Below, piece by piece: positions 12,766-25,185 of a stretch of DNA of 64,000 nucleotides. Position 1 is the first letter of the stretch; the number at the start of each line of letters is the position of its first letter. The position numbers were made by a program, and so were the translations under genes. The notes beneath the pieces were generated by a model, which worked only from the letters and a program-made list of their open reading frames with translations, made no database searches and was not told the origin of the DNA. This DNA comes from Colias croceus (Eukaryota > Arthropoda > Insecta > Lepidoptera > Pieridae). The DNA is taken from contig NC_059552.1 in assembly GCF_905220415.1 (NCBI RefSeq), positions 325,001 through 389,000 on the forward strand, written 5' to 3'.

Positions 12766-13699
12766 TATAGATATATTATACTACCTAAGTATATTAAAAT
12801 AAATAATTACCTATATTAAATACAAACTTGTAACACAATGTTACTAAGTTAAACTAGCGAATTCATGATACACTACCGACCATGTTTCAGAGTTGGATTT
12901 TCCGAGCCCTTCATAATAATATTATTTGAATCCTAATTCAATTTCGTTTCTGAGAAGATTTAGTTAATCATAATAATTATGTATAATGTTTGTAAAGCAA
13001 TGTATATATGCACCAACTTAGTTTAAACGGACAGGTTTTTAATAAAATACTTGGAAAAGCTTAACTATATAACTACATATGAAACTATATTTATACCTCG
13101 TAACTGTGAACAAAAAAGATAAATGAAAAATGTTTTAATTTCAAACAATTTAACAGTACTTTGATTTTTCGTTTGAAGTTTATTTATATTCGTTCTTGTC
13201 ATTTGTTTTAACAGTCACTCCAGTAAAGTATGTCGCATGTTTGTAGGTATTCTCTTCATAAAAACAAAAGAACAATGTGGATAACAATAATTATTATGTC
13301 AACCGAAACATTAATGTTTCTGGAATAATTCTAAATTTTGTAGAAATCAAGAATTTCACCCGTATTAACCTTTATTCCGTTTTCAATGAGTCTGGTGTCA
13401 AAGCAAACATTTGGCTGAAATTGCTTTTTTCCTGGAATATTCGAGATTTTTCTAGATTCCTGCATGGAGCTGTCTTTATTGCTTCAAGTATTCACTTCTG
13501 GAGAATACAGAGGGCGAAATGAAAAATGCAGTGGTCAGGTGTGATCAGCATTTTATAGAATGGCAACTGTGACTTCGGGAAGGGACAAAGGGTCGGAAAA
13601 ATGAACAGTAACTTTAAATCACGGTTTATTTAAGCAATGTTCGATTTTAGCATTCAAATGGAAGTTATTTCTTATACCAATGTTTGGTTATAAATAAAA

Positions 13700-13862
13700 T
13701 CTATATAATATATAAAAATGTACGTGTCGTGTCACGGCATCACGCGTGAACGGGTGGACCGATTTCGATAATTCCTTTTTTATTATATTCCTTGAAGTAC
13801 GAGGATGGTTCGCAGAGAAAACGTAAATATGTACCACTGGCAAAGCCGGGGCGGACCGCTAG
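13700..13862 (+). mobile_element. Helitron-like element (CGTGTCACGGCATCACG subfamily)
   Basis: It starts A|TCTATATAATATATAAAAA, contains GTGGACCGATTTCGATAATT, and ends AAAGCCGGGGCGGACCGCTAG|T. It is related in its ends to the element at 12597. Confidence 0.7.
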
Positions 13863-14866
13863 TATATCTATTAATGTAAATATGACATCAAGTTTATAAT
13901 ATACGTACAGATAGAATGCATCGAACTAAATCGATGAAAACTATTCAATATTAAAATACTCTACATTAATTATATTAATATAAAAATATGTTTTTTCCTG
14001 TTTAGGTTATTGTAGTGGAGTGTATGCAAAATAACATCAAAAGATTTCATTCAATAAAACATGAAAGTGAACTCGGAATATATTCATTTCTGTAGCCATA
14101 ACAAAGCGTTGAGAAACTTTTGGGGGTGGGAAAAAATCTCGGGTATGCGGCTCACGCTTGGCATATTTGGCGACATTCGGGTCACGTGCTGAGCCACGGA
14201 CAACATTGCATATTTATTTATATATTTATTTCAGAATGTCGCATTTATACTTCGTGTTTGGATTTTGGTAATTGTATACGTTTTTGTTATGTCTTCTCGT
14301 TTTAAGAACTATTAAGGATCATATTGAATTCTTGAAGTAATTAGAATGTGAACATAATTTTACAAAATTCAGTAAATAAAAGGGGATGAAACATTATTTT
14401 CTGAAGAATTTTATATCTGGATTTGCTACATACCATTTATTAAAATATTATTCCATATTAAAAATGTAACAGTACAGTAATAAACTCAGATATTTCGCAC
14501 AATGTCTATAACATTACTAGCACATATTGTTTTCGTTCGAAAGTATGTGACGTAAAATGCAGGCTATGAAACTATTCAGTATTGGTGACATTCTAGACAG
14601 CTGTAGCGACAAGCGATTTATGTGCCAATACCTGAATAAACAAATACCTTTTTTAGTTTATGAAATAACCCAGGTTTATTTGGCAGCGTATGGAGAGGTT
14701 TTATTGATATTCTATATTTTGAAGTAAAAGGTTAAATTTAACTATGTGTGAGAATGATCTTTACTTCTCTGTAGTATAATAATTATACCACTTAACTTAG
14801 CTCTTACTTTTACTCATAATAATACATAACAAGTGAATTGTGATAGTCTTTTTGGTTTTACTACTA

Positions 14867-14966
14867 CTAGCTTAATACTTCTAAATGTGTTAACCAAGTT
14901 ACCCTCTATATGTGTGCTAAATTTCATTGTACAGACACACACACTTTCGCATTTATTATTAGTAGG
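14867..14966 (-). mobile_element. Helitron-like element, short (AATGCGAAAG family)
   Basis: Reversed, it reads A|TCCTACTAATAATAAATGCG then AAAGTGTGTG and ATATAGAGGGTAACTTGG, and ends CTAG at 14867-14870. It is an internally deleted relative of 37402-37612. Confidence 0.6.
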
Positions 14967-16861
14967 ATAGCATTATGTTTTTCTACTCTACATTAAACGC
15001 TTAACATTGCGAAACATTGATACAATTCAGCATAGTTGAACATATTCTATAAGTTAACATGTTTAAAATGTACTCATATCTATGATATAGAGTTACAAAG
15101 GTAAAGTAACAATTACATATAACTCAAAGGTAAGTTAAGACACATTCACGTCGTCATATTAGAGAGAAGCTTTGTGCCGTGTGAGATGCACGAGAGACAA
15201 TAGCGACCTCACAAAGCGGGCCATTCCGCGGCACTGTGGGGCCATGAATAGAGCGATATTAAATTTGCGCCCAATTTATGTAGGAGTAAACGTTCATTCA
15301 TATTTAGGTGTATAGGAAACTAGGTGGATACTTTGTGTCAAGTTGTGAGGTTGTATAAAGATAGTGATGGTGTTGTTGATTTTGCGCGTGGTGAAACTAG
15401 GTACGTGTAAAGGAATATCAGCTGAATATCTGTTAACGGTTTTCGGATAGAATATCTTAACAAAATAATGTTCTGTTGGTAGTATTTTCGTCTTGACTAT
15501 AATAGCGCTATGAAAATGTGTTTGTGCAGCTGGTTTAAAGTACACTACTTATCTAAAAAGTGCTAGGTAAGGATAGTTCAGAAATCAGAATTGAATCAAG
15601 CTTATTAAGTTATTTATTTATTGCACTGGAACAGGTGATATAAAAGTCATCATAAAAATCAATTAACAGAATCTGAAGACAAAAACATATAGGTACCATT
15701 ATTTCAATGACTATGTGTCTGTACAATTTATTGTCTGTTTCCTGAATTAAATGTAATAAATAAAAAAATGTATTTGTACGATAATTATCGTACGTCACGC
15801 GAAATGCGCTACACAGACCAAAAAGTTTGAGACGATGTAATAAAAGTTTCACTTTAAAAATGAATCTACAAACCGTGCTATACCTACACGTGCAAAACTC
15901 AGGAACATGAGTAACTTTTTAAATAATAAGTCGAAACTGCAGGACAAAAGACCTAAAGAGAATTAGAGACAACCCGCTGGCACGTTAATTTATTATCTAT
16001 ATCTCGGGGCTCCACGCGGTTCGCTGTCATAAGAGTACGGTTTCTTATTTCCGCTCTGAGGCGTGACGTCACGACACGTTTCCGCCGCTGATAACCGAGA
16101 CATGACGTCGGGCTTAGCGACAGCACTGGGCGTTTGTGGGACTTTCGGCGTTTTTGCTGTTGACATGACGGTGGAATTAATGTGGGCTTTTTGCTTAGAT
16201 ATAATATATGTTCTAGTTTTAAAGGTCATGTTGAATGAATTTTTATATGTTTTCAGTTTTTTGTAAAATCGGAGTAAGATGACAACAATGCCGTCAATGT
16301 TAATTTGAACGTTGGCCTGACAACGATAATTATTATCTTTTTGAATGCAATTGATAAATATGGGCTTCTTCTATATAGCTCTACATATTGTGTTAAAGTT
16401 AATTACTTATAAATCGAGTGCAATTAGATTAAACATCTTTCAAAAATATATTAATCTATATGTTAACCTAATATATTTTCGTATTTTCTTAATGCCTCTC
16501 CCAGACAAAACAAAAGTATTTCGAGCCTTAACTTTCAATCTTTAATTTTCTTATAACAAACAAATATGTATTCAATTCGGCGAGATGTTTCAAGTGATTT
16601 CTAGTACTTTAGTTTCGGTAAGCCTCGTTCAGAATTTTAATCGCGTTTTCTCTTTTATATAATTTTGTTTATTTTCGATCTTGTTAGGTTTTATTTATTT
16701 ATGCATGGAGTGTCAGTGGTCGACCGCAAGTCCTCTAACTTCAAAGTTTATTGGCTATCAAATACGTGATTGAAATATAATTTTTATATCAAATAGATTC
16801 AGTTTGTTGTTTTTGAAAATTTCCTAAGCTGGCTTTTTTCTTGCAAAATAAATATTTGTTA

Positions 16862-17055
16862 CTAGTTGCGCTCCACGGTTTCATCCGCGTGGCTCCGCTC
16901 CTGTTGGTCTTAGCGTGATGATATTATATAGCCTATAGCCTTCCTCGATGAATGGGCTATCTTACACCGAAAAAATTTTTCAAATCGGATCAGTAGTTTC
17001 TGAGATTAGCGCGTTCAAACGAACAAACTCTACAGCTTTATAATATTAGTTTAGA
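16862..17055 (-). mobile_element. Helitron-like non-autonomous element (GCTGAAG family)
   Basis: Its terminal CTAG is at 16862-16865 and the TC end at 17054-17055 reads inward. It has CACGGTTTCATCCGCGTGG (the hairpin), GGTCTTAGCGTGATGATA and ATTAGCGCGTTCAAAC. It lies in the intron upstream of the first recognised dpr exon. Confidence 0.7.
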
Positions 17056-17457
17056 TTATAAATTTACTAAGAACTACAATGAATTTACTTAAGTTATACA
17101 TATTATTTGTTATTATTAATTTGTCAATTAATTTACATCGAGTTATAAGAATGCAACTTGTATCGTAAGATTAAAATAAAACTTTAAATAATTAATTAAT
17201 TAGGTATTATACTTTAGGTCTATTACCATCTATAGTAATACATAATTATTATATTATAAGAATTTTTTGGGGTTACTATTTATTTACTAATAACATAAAT
17301 AAAAGTCTCTTAGTATTGATATATTCTTTGAAATGAATATTAAAATGATCTACATGTAATTGACTGTAACAATGGCTCTATGTTAAGAGTCTGGTGTTTG
17401 AAATTGCTATAAAGTAGGTAGTTTATTTCGGTCATGAAATTGAAATATACATATACA

Positions 17458-17545
17458 AATATAATGGTGTACCTTGTACTCTTTATTGTATTATACGCTG
17501 TAAGGTACCTTTTATAAATAAAATAAAATAAATAAATAAATACTT
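17458..17545 (+). repeat. Retroelement 3'-tail-like sequence with (AAAT)n
   Basis: GTGTACCTTGTACTCTTTAT is followed by an AAATAAAATAAATAAATAAAT tail close to the dpr exon. It resembles a 5'-truncated LINE 3' end. Confidence 0.3.
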
Positions 17546-17643
17546 TAAAATAACATAACTTAAAGAAATTATTATAAAAAGGTCATAAATAAAACACAAC
17601 TTTTTAATAAATACATTATAATAAATAACCCTTTATTTTCCAG

Positions 17644-17789
17644 GTGTCGGTGTCCTCTCGGGTGTGAACGGTGGGGGGGACCGGGTGGAGCGGCCGTACT
17701 TTGACGACGTGTCCCCCAGAAATGTCTCTGCTGTTGTGGGGCAGTCTGCTGTGCTCCGGTGCCGCGCTAAGCATATAGGGAATCGAACT
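17644..17789 (+). CDS. dpr: dpr-like exon: start of Ig1
   Basis: The acceptor is TTTTCCAG and the donor is ACT|GTAAGT, leaving in phase 0. The exon opens with two bases of a split codon. It encodes a Gly-rich lead-in, then ERPYFDDVSPRNVSAVVGQ and the first Ig cysteine (LRCRAKHIGNRT). The PYFD..PRNV..VVGQ pattern matches the start of Ig1 in Dpr proteins. The exon is GC-rich, unlike the flanking introns. Confidence 0.92.
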
Positions 17790-20700
17790 GTAAGTTAATT
17801 ATTTACTTATTCCAAGGTATTGAATAGAAATAATATCATCTAAATAGTGAGACTCTTATACACAACTTAATTGAACTCGTATTGCTTATAAAACATACAT
17901 TTTTACGAAATGTTAATCGAAAACAATGGTACCTATACTCGTATGTTATATCATATAACGAGAAAATTTTAAATAACTATTAGGAATGAAACTCTTAGAA
18001 AAGAGTACGTACATAAAAAAGTCGAAGTAACTTCAATTCGATTTCCATTTACATTTTACGTACCTACGTTCTTTTCTTAGCGTTTCCTAAATCACAGTCA
18101 TTTATCTGTACCGCTAACACAAATTAATGTTACTATTTAAATGTTACAAATGGCATTATTCTCCCAAACACTTGGAAATGATCTAATCACGGTGCAAATC
18201 TCGTCTCCCACTCGTGTCATCTGTTTCGCCACTGCAGCGAGACATGCAGATAGATGGCCCCAGTTTATCAAGCCGGCTGCGGTCGTCTTGCCGATTTTAT
18301 GGAGCCTTTAATCAATTTAAGCTGACCTATAAATTGTGGCCATTGTGCCATCAATGCCTATAGATATCTAAACTTAATTGTGTAGATTTGATTAGTTTTG
18401 TGATGTATTGGAGTATTGGATTTAAACTTGGAGAGAAGAGATTTAATAATGGATGGTTCGTTGTTGTTTATAGTCGGAGTTTATTGAGCTGTTGTTTATT
18501 GTAATGAATATTCTTTGCCCAAGGAACATAGCTCTAAACAGTGCTATATTAAGATTATGATATGAGAATTATTCTAATAGTAAATTTGAACTTATTGGTC
18601 ACGAACAAACGAACAATACAACCGATACTATTTACAATATTCGTTATGTAAATATGCAAACTATGCATAACAATAACACCCACACAAAGGGTCAAAGAAA
18701 ATTGTCACATACGAACACTTCTTGACTCCGATACACGTTGTCATCAAGGAAAAATTTTTCAAGGACATTTTGAGTGTCAGTTGATATAATACGGGTGTTG
18801 ATCCCTTATCCATTAATATGCTGGCCAGTGGAGCGGTTCTGAGGGCGGTTCGACAGTGAAAAATGATGCCGTGGTCTGCAGGTGGTGATAAGCAGGCGTT
18901 TGCATGTAAGGAAGGGTGGTGAAAGAATTGTGAGATTTGGTTAGTTATCTTGGTATTGTATGAAAATGTTATTGAAGTTCAAGATGTTAAGAGTTTGTTT
19001 ATAGCTGCTAATGTATGTCAGAATGATGGTAATTGTGTATGAAACTATTTAAATTTTGTATGCTATGTAACAAATAAAACAATATGTATTCAGTTATCCG
19101 TTGGTACTATTTATTATCTTCTTATAAATTATATCACAAAAAAGCTAGTTACAAAGTATACTCATTAATAAACGATCTTTAGTGATTTAAGTTTTTGTAT
19201 ATAAAAGAAATTTTCATGAGATAAGAATACGCAATAGGCCGCACTTCACAAAGTAAACAAAGTAAGATAATACATAAATTACATTAAAATTAATTTAGCT
19301 CCGTCCCGCTCCGGGCCCTATATTTCAATTTAAGTTGGAGCCAAAAACTTTCACTGATGGCTAAGAAAATAATAAAATGTCAAGGTTTTGGATATAAAAA
19401 GCAGATACACTTGATATTATACCTTATTCCTCGTCAATAGTGACTAATTTTAAAAGAGATAAATGATGAGTTTTAAATATTATTTTACTACGTTATTGAT
19501 GACTTGATTGGCGATAAGAAATTCCGATAGAGTTGAAGTAAATGGCCTTGGTTCAAGCTTCAATATTATGATTCAACTTATATTGTGCAATTCTATAAAA
19601 AATGGATACGTACTTTTAAATGAAAATCTTTCGAATAAAATATGTTTAGTACCCTTTTTTTCGAGTTTTTCAATATCTATTATGTGATAATATTTTTAAA
19701 CATGAATATTAGTACAATCTTTATATATTCAAAGGCTTAAGCTTTCTGCATTTATTACTCAAGATTATGTGAGTACAAATGTGGAGACGAATCCGTCACT
19801 TTTTTAGGGAAATGTGAAAAATCGTAATCATTACAATAATGGGCGTGGTGCGTTAACCTAAATGTAAGGGGGGTTATAACCCCCATCTTACCAACTCCCT
19901 TTAGCAAATTACATCACGTATACAACTAATTGTCGCAAATGCCTATGTATGACGTGTGTTGCTTCTCATTAGGGGAGACATGTTCTTGCCTGTATCAAAA
20001 AATAATACATTTCGAGTTATTACGTAATCTCATAAACCGACAATCCTGAAGCCTTATCTCAAAGAATTTCTCGAGTCGCACTCAATCTTTAAATGCAGCC
20101 TTAAAAAGTCGCTTAGCTTTATTATTTTAAAGGCTGTAAAGTTCCCCCATTTTCTTAATTACGACTCCAAGCTTACTCTAATTACATACAAAACAAAAAG
20201 TGGACAAAGGAATGAATATTTCTTGAATTTCAGAGAAACGCCGAATTAAAAAATATCATTTGGCTTTTATTTTTAATGTAATTTTAATCAAGGGGCTTGG
20301 TGTGGCTTTTGAACAAGTGGATGATAAATGTTTTTTATAGACGGTTAATATCTTAATTTGATCAGATAAATTTCTGTAATATTTAGGTTGTATTAATAAT
20401 AAATTGATATAATATTTTCATACATACACACAGTAAACTTTTATGTTATTTTTTGATTATTATAATATGGGTAATAATTTACTTATAACCTCTATATCAT
20501 CCAAAGGAAATGGCTTCCATTGCATGGGAAATGAATAGCTCGTAAACTAGCTACCAATCGGGAACGTTTTTATTTAGTAAATAAATATATTTTTTAGATT
20601 TTTTATTAATTAATAACTATATCGACTGTATTGACATTTTGAAATTGAATATGATGATGATCGGTTAGAGATTGCACTATTATATTAGGAAATATTAATA

Positions 20701-22595
20701 CCATTGTTTAAAATTCTACAGGCTTAAAGAAATATAATTTAAAGAGTTAAACAAAATCACTTGATTGTTAATGCTTTAATTATTGTTCAACAATAAATTA
20801 TATCGTTAATTTTATACAATTCACAATTTTCTCAGTAAATTGTAATTTACCTACTTTTAAAATTACTATAATATGATCATACACTTAACAATGATTTACT
20901 TCATACTTTTTAACTAATGAATTGTGAATAAATACATTTATTCATAGAAAATTCAACCTTTATTTTTCATTAGAATATATTCAAATAAAATTATAACACC
21001 GAATAAATCACATTACGTCACCTTCCTCAATATACAATCCTCATACTTTCTCAGGTATCCTGGATGAGGAAGCGGGACCTCCACATCCTGACCTCCCACA
21101 TCTTCACGTACACTGGAGACGCGAGGTTCAGCGTGCTACACCCAGAGCCCTCTGACGACTGGGACCTGAAGATAGACTATGTTCAGCCTAGAGACGCTGG
21201 TGTTTATGAGTGCCAGATAAACACAGAACCGAAGATTAACATGGCCGTTGTGTTAAATGTTGAAGGTAATTAATTATTACCTACCTAATGATATAAAGTA
21301 TTGTTTATTAAGTAGACACAAGTAGTCGCAACACATTGCAAAATTGTATCATTTATTTCGTTTATTCTGTATTTTGGCGCCAATTTCGAATAGATTTTTA
21401 CGTAGATAGTTAAGTCAAGGATTGTCTTTTAAATGAAAACGTTTAGATGAAGCTAGAGATTATCTATTTAATATAAAAACATTTTTTTACCAAATCCAGT
21501 ACCTATTACAAATAGGTCAAAAAAGCTTAGCACTATTTTTCCGTCCGCTTTATCTCAAACTCAACAAATTATATACTAAAATCTTTATTTATAACCACTC
21601 TACTATTAAAAAAATCACATCAAAATCTGTTCCCTAGTTTTAAAGATTTAAGCATGCACGCGGGAAGCGCCTTTGTTATGTTTATATCGGTTAATATAAG
21701 AACCTCATTAAACAATTTTGAGATGTTATACACTAAAATAACTCAAATACCTTACTGAATATCGGCAATATCTCCCAAATGTCTAATTTAAAACATTAAT
21801 AAGAACTAATTTGAACTAATGCTTCCGGCGTTAACACACGAGTCGAACTTGGTCCAATATTGAACACGTAACCAATACGTGACACTGCGGAATTAATGGC
21901 GGATATCTCTTATGAAATATTTGTTTTATGTTGTTTGGTTGAACTGCACGTGTGTAAGGATTGTTGACAGGATAATATTAAAACAAGTAAGGCAAATTAT
22001 TTCAGTATTTAGTTTAAATGTATCTAAAACCAGCTGTGCCCCGCGGTTTTACCCGCTATATTTTTTTGTTTATAGCTTTCCTCGATGAATGGGCTATTTA
22101 ACACCAAAATAATTTTTCAAATCGGACCGGCAGTTCATGAGATTAGCTTGTTCAAACAAACAAACAAACTCTTCAGCTTTATATAGAATAGATTTTTGAA
22201 AAAGCAAGTTATACCTACTAGTTAATATTACAAAAACATTAATTTAATTGATCACACTGAACGATATCCCAAACAAAAATACAACGCATCAACAATAATT
22301 GGTTACAAGAAACATAAATCTACGTCAATAACATACGCAGAAATCCCCGCACTTATTTAGCATCTGTATTTCGATTTATTCTAAGCACATGCCATTGTCA
22401 ATCATTTCCAAGTAATTTCTTCCATTCAAGTCCTTTACATATAAAAAGTAGATAACAAATACTAATACTATCTATATCTATACATATAATAAATCTGTAG
22501 AAGGGTCAATTCTGTACATTGAAAATATTGAAAAAATAAATAGCAGGGGGTGTTACTGGATCGATACCAAGCCCAAATATGTGATTAAAAAATTT

Positions 22596-22628
<33 letters not shown>

Positions 22629-25144
22629 ATGTGAAGGCATCACGTGAAAACTAGCGGTTCGATTTCGATGAAACTTGGTATAATTAATTATACCTTATTA
22701 TCCTGGGCGTAAAATAGGATACTTTTTATCCTGGAAAATACGTAGAAAAAAATTAATCTTAATTTTTCAGTTTTATCCATAGACGTTGTTCCGTAGAACC
22801 GCGAACATACGTTGCGTATTATTATAGGCCTAGCCGTATTTGGGAATTGGGTCCAATAGATATTTATAAGATGTTATTGACAGAGGTACTCAAAATGGAG
22901 AAATAACCATCCACGCGAAGACCGACATCTACGCGGACGGAGTCGCGGACGGAAGCTAGTTAATAAATAAGACTATATAAATACATCCTTATTGCATAAA
23001 CTTTTCAGTTAACATCCACTGCAGGTATAAAATCGGGCCATTCATTAACCGGATTCCGAGACGTGACTCGAAACTCTCAAGGAGCTATTTATTTGGCCTC
23101 ACTCGTGAAAAGTGGGCAAGATGTAATCTTACATTCGTCTCTCGTCATATTAGGGAGAAGCTAATGCTACAATACAAACTACAAGCTATACGTCTGCCCT
23201 TATGTCTGGGAAGACGCCAACAACGTGAAGGATCGCCAAATATCTTGAGAGTAATTTTTTAAATCTTATATCTGGTGTATTCTGTTGTGATTTAGTGCTG
23301 AGATAAAATAATTTATGTGCAATGGATAGCGTATTAGCATAGCAATTTGTTCAGGCTTTGGTAGGTAATATATTGAACAATTATACATACATATATAACA
23401 TATTATGTGTTAAATTACGTGTTAATGCAGATGAGTAAAAAAATATAACTTTTATGAAATTAAGGTATTTAATACGTTAAAATGAAATCATTATTAAAAT
23501 TAGAAATGCAAAAATAAGTCTCACTCTGTATGTTTCGTTGTCACAGCTAAAGTTCCGATTTCGATGAAATTTTGAATTAAAATATTATGACACACAGAGT
23601 CAGAAATAAGCAATATTTATTTTTCAAAAATCAACCAACTGGTATTCAATTTTTGTTAATTTATTCGAGACCAAAAATATCTCCATTACCTTTATAAAAC
23701 GCACACAAACATTGAAAAATTGTTCATAATATTAAAATATGTTCATTGCTGTCAAAACCTCATTAATCCGTACCACGTGGATATGTTATATAACCAATAT
23801 ATATTCCATTCATCTCACATTCATAAGCATCTTTGAAATCAGGGATTACCTACTATTAAATGAGGTAACGATCAAAGGGCTCGAACATAGATCTATGCCG
23901 CAAATCGTGAAGCTATAAATCCGTGTTTTAACATTAGTGGTGTGATAATTAGATTGAATAGTTAGAACGCTAGTTTTGAATCAATGTTCTTAAAACTATA
24001 AACTTAATTTTACATTGCTTGTATGTTTTTAAAGGAAAAGTTAATTAAATAGTTTTTAGTGTTTGATTTTACGCGAGTATTATTTAGAAATAAAAAAAAA
24101 AATATAATATATTGAATAAATCGCGTTTAAAATCCGTTAAAAAGTCTTTTATTTCTAAATAGTTTTTTGCAACAGCCTATTAATATACATTGTGTTCGTA
24201 CTTCTAATTATCTAATAACGCAGCTTAATAAAAATTTACCTTTATTGCTAATCTAGAAAAATATGATTGTCATTGTCACATTCAGGGCTCGGAACCGGTT
24301 TGAAAAGAGCGGTTAATTTAGATTATATACCGGTAAATATATCGTTCCTTCATTTACCGGTTAAACAAGTGAACTGTTTATAAGTAACCCAAATGATTAA
24401 GGTTACCGGTTACTTCTGCACAAACGGTTTTGACACCCAAATTAACCGGTTAATTCCTTTATTATTTTTGCCTCATTTTTTAACGCTTGCCACAAGATAT
24501 AGTGAATCTAATATCTATACATATAATAAATCTGTAGAAGGGTCAATTCTGTACATTGAAAATATTGAAAAAATAAATACCAGGGGGTGTTACTGGATCG
24601 ATACCAAACCCAAATATGTGATTAAAAAAATTTTTGTCTGTCTGTATGTTCAGGCATCACGTGAAAACTAACGGTTCGATTTCGATGAAACTTGGTATAA
24701 TTATACCTTATTATCCTGGGCATAAAATAGGATACTTTTTATCCCGGAAAAATACGTAGAAAAAAATAAATCTTAATTTTTCCGCGCGGACGGAGTCGCG
24801 GGCGGAAGCTAGTATCTACTATACCTAATATATTCTATTCTAAAATATAGTTTGTAAGTATAGATGTATGGATGTATGGATGTTTAGCACACATATAGAG
24901 GGTAACTTGGATTAACACATAGGATAGTTTTTATCCCGGAAATCCCACGGGAACGGGAACTATGCGGGTTTTCCTTTGCAAACGCGGGCGAAGCCGCGGG
25001 CGGAAATCTAGTTATCAAATTAAAATCTATACATATAATAAATCTGTAGACGGGTCAATTCTGTACATTGAAAATATTGAAAAAATAACTAGCAGGGGGT
25101 GTTACTGGGTCGATACCAAACCCAAATATGTGATTAAAAAAATT

Positions 25145-25185
<41 letters not shown>

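Larger units (their letters stand above)
1..17643. other. AT-rich 5' intron or upstream region, repeats only
   Basis: Apart from the repeats listed separately, I see no exon with coding bias or a signal-peptide reading frame here. The open frames are short and AT-driven. Because the first recognised dpr exon begins inside a codon, this stretch is probably the preceding intron, at least in part. Repeat-free stretches over 300 bases where I see nothing include 1-737, 961-1690, 1770-2700, 4615-5855, 6739-8614, 11554-12596 and 14967-16861. Confidence 0.6.

Noticed and set aside
16063..16266. 67-residue open frame with hydrophobic stretches, considered as the dpr signal-peptide exon
   Set aside because: No good donor in the needed phase was found after the hydrophobic part, and the composition turns AT-rich. 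Not supportable.
24393..24671. 92-residue open frame with TYNKSVEGSILYIENIEKI, also seen at 8849 and 24962
   Set aside because: The frame is carried by the GTCT Helitron-like repeat and recurs with every copy; there is no domain and it runs into the GTCT tract.
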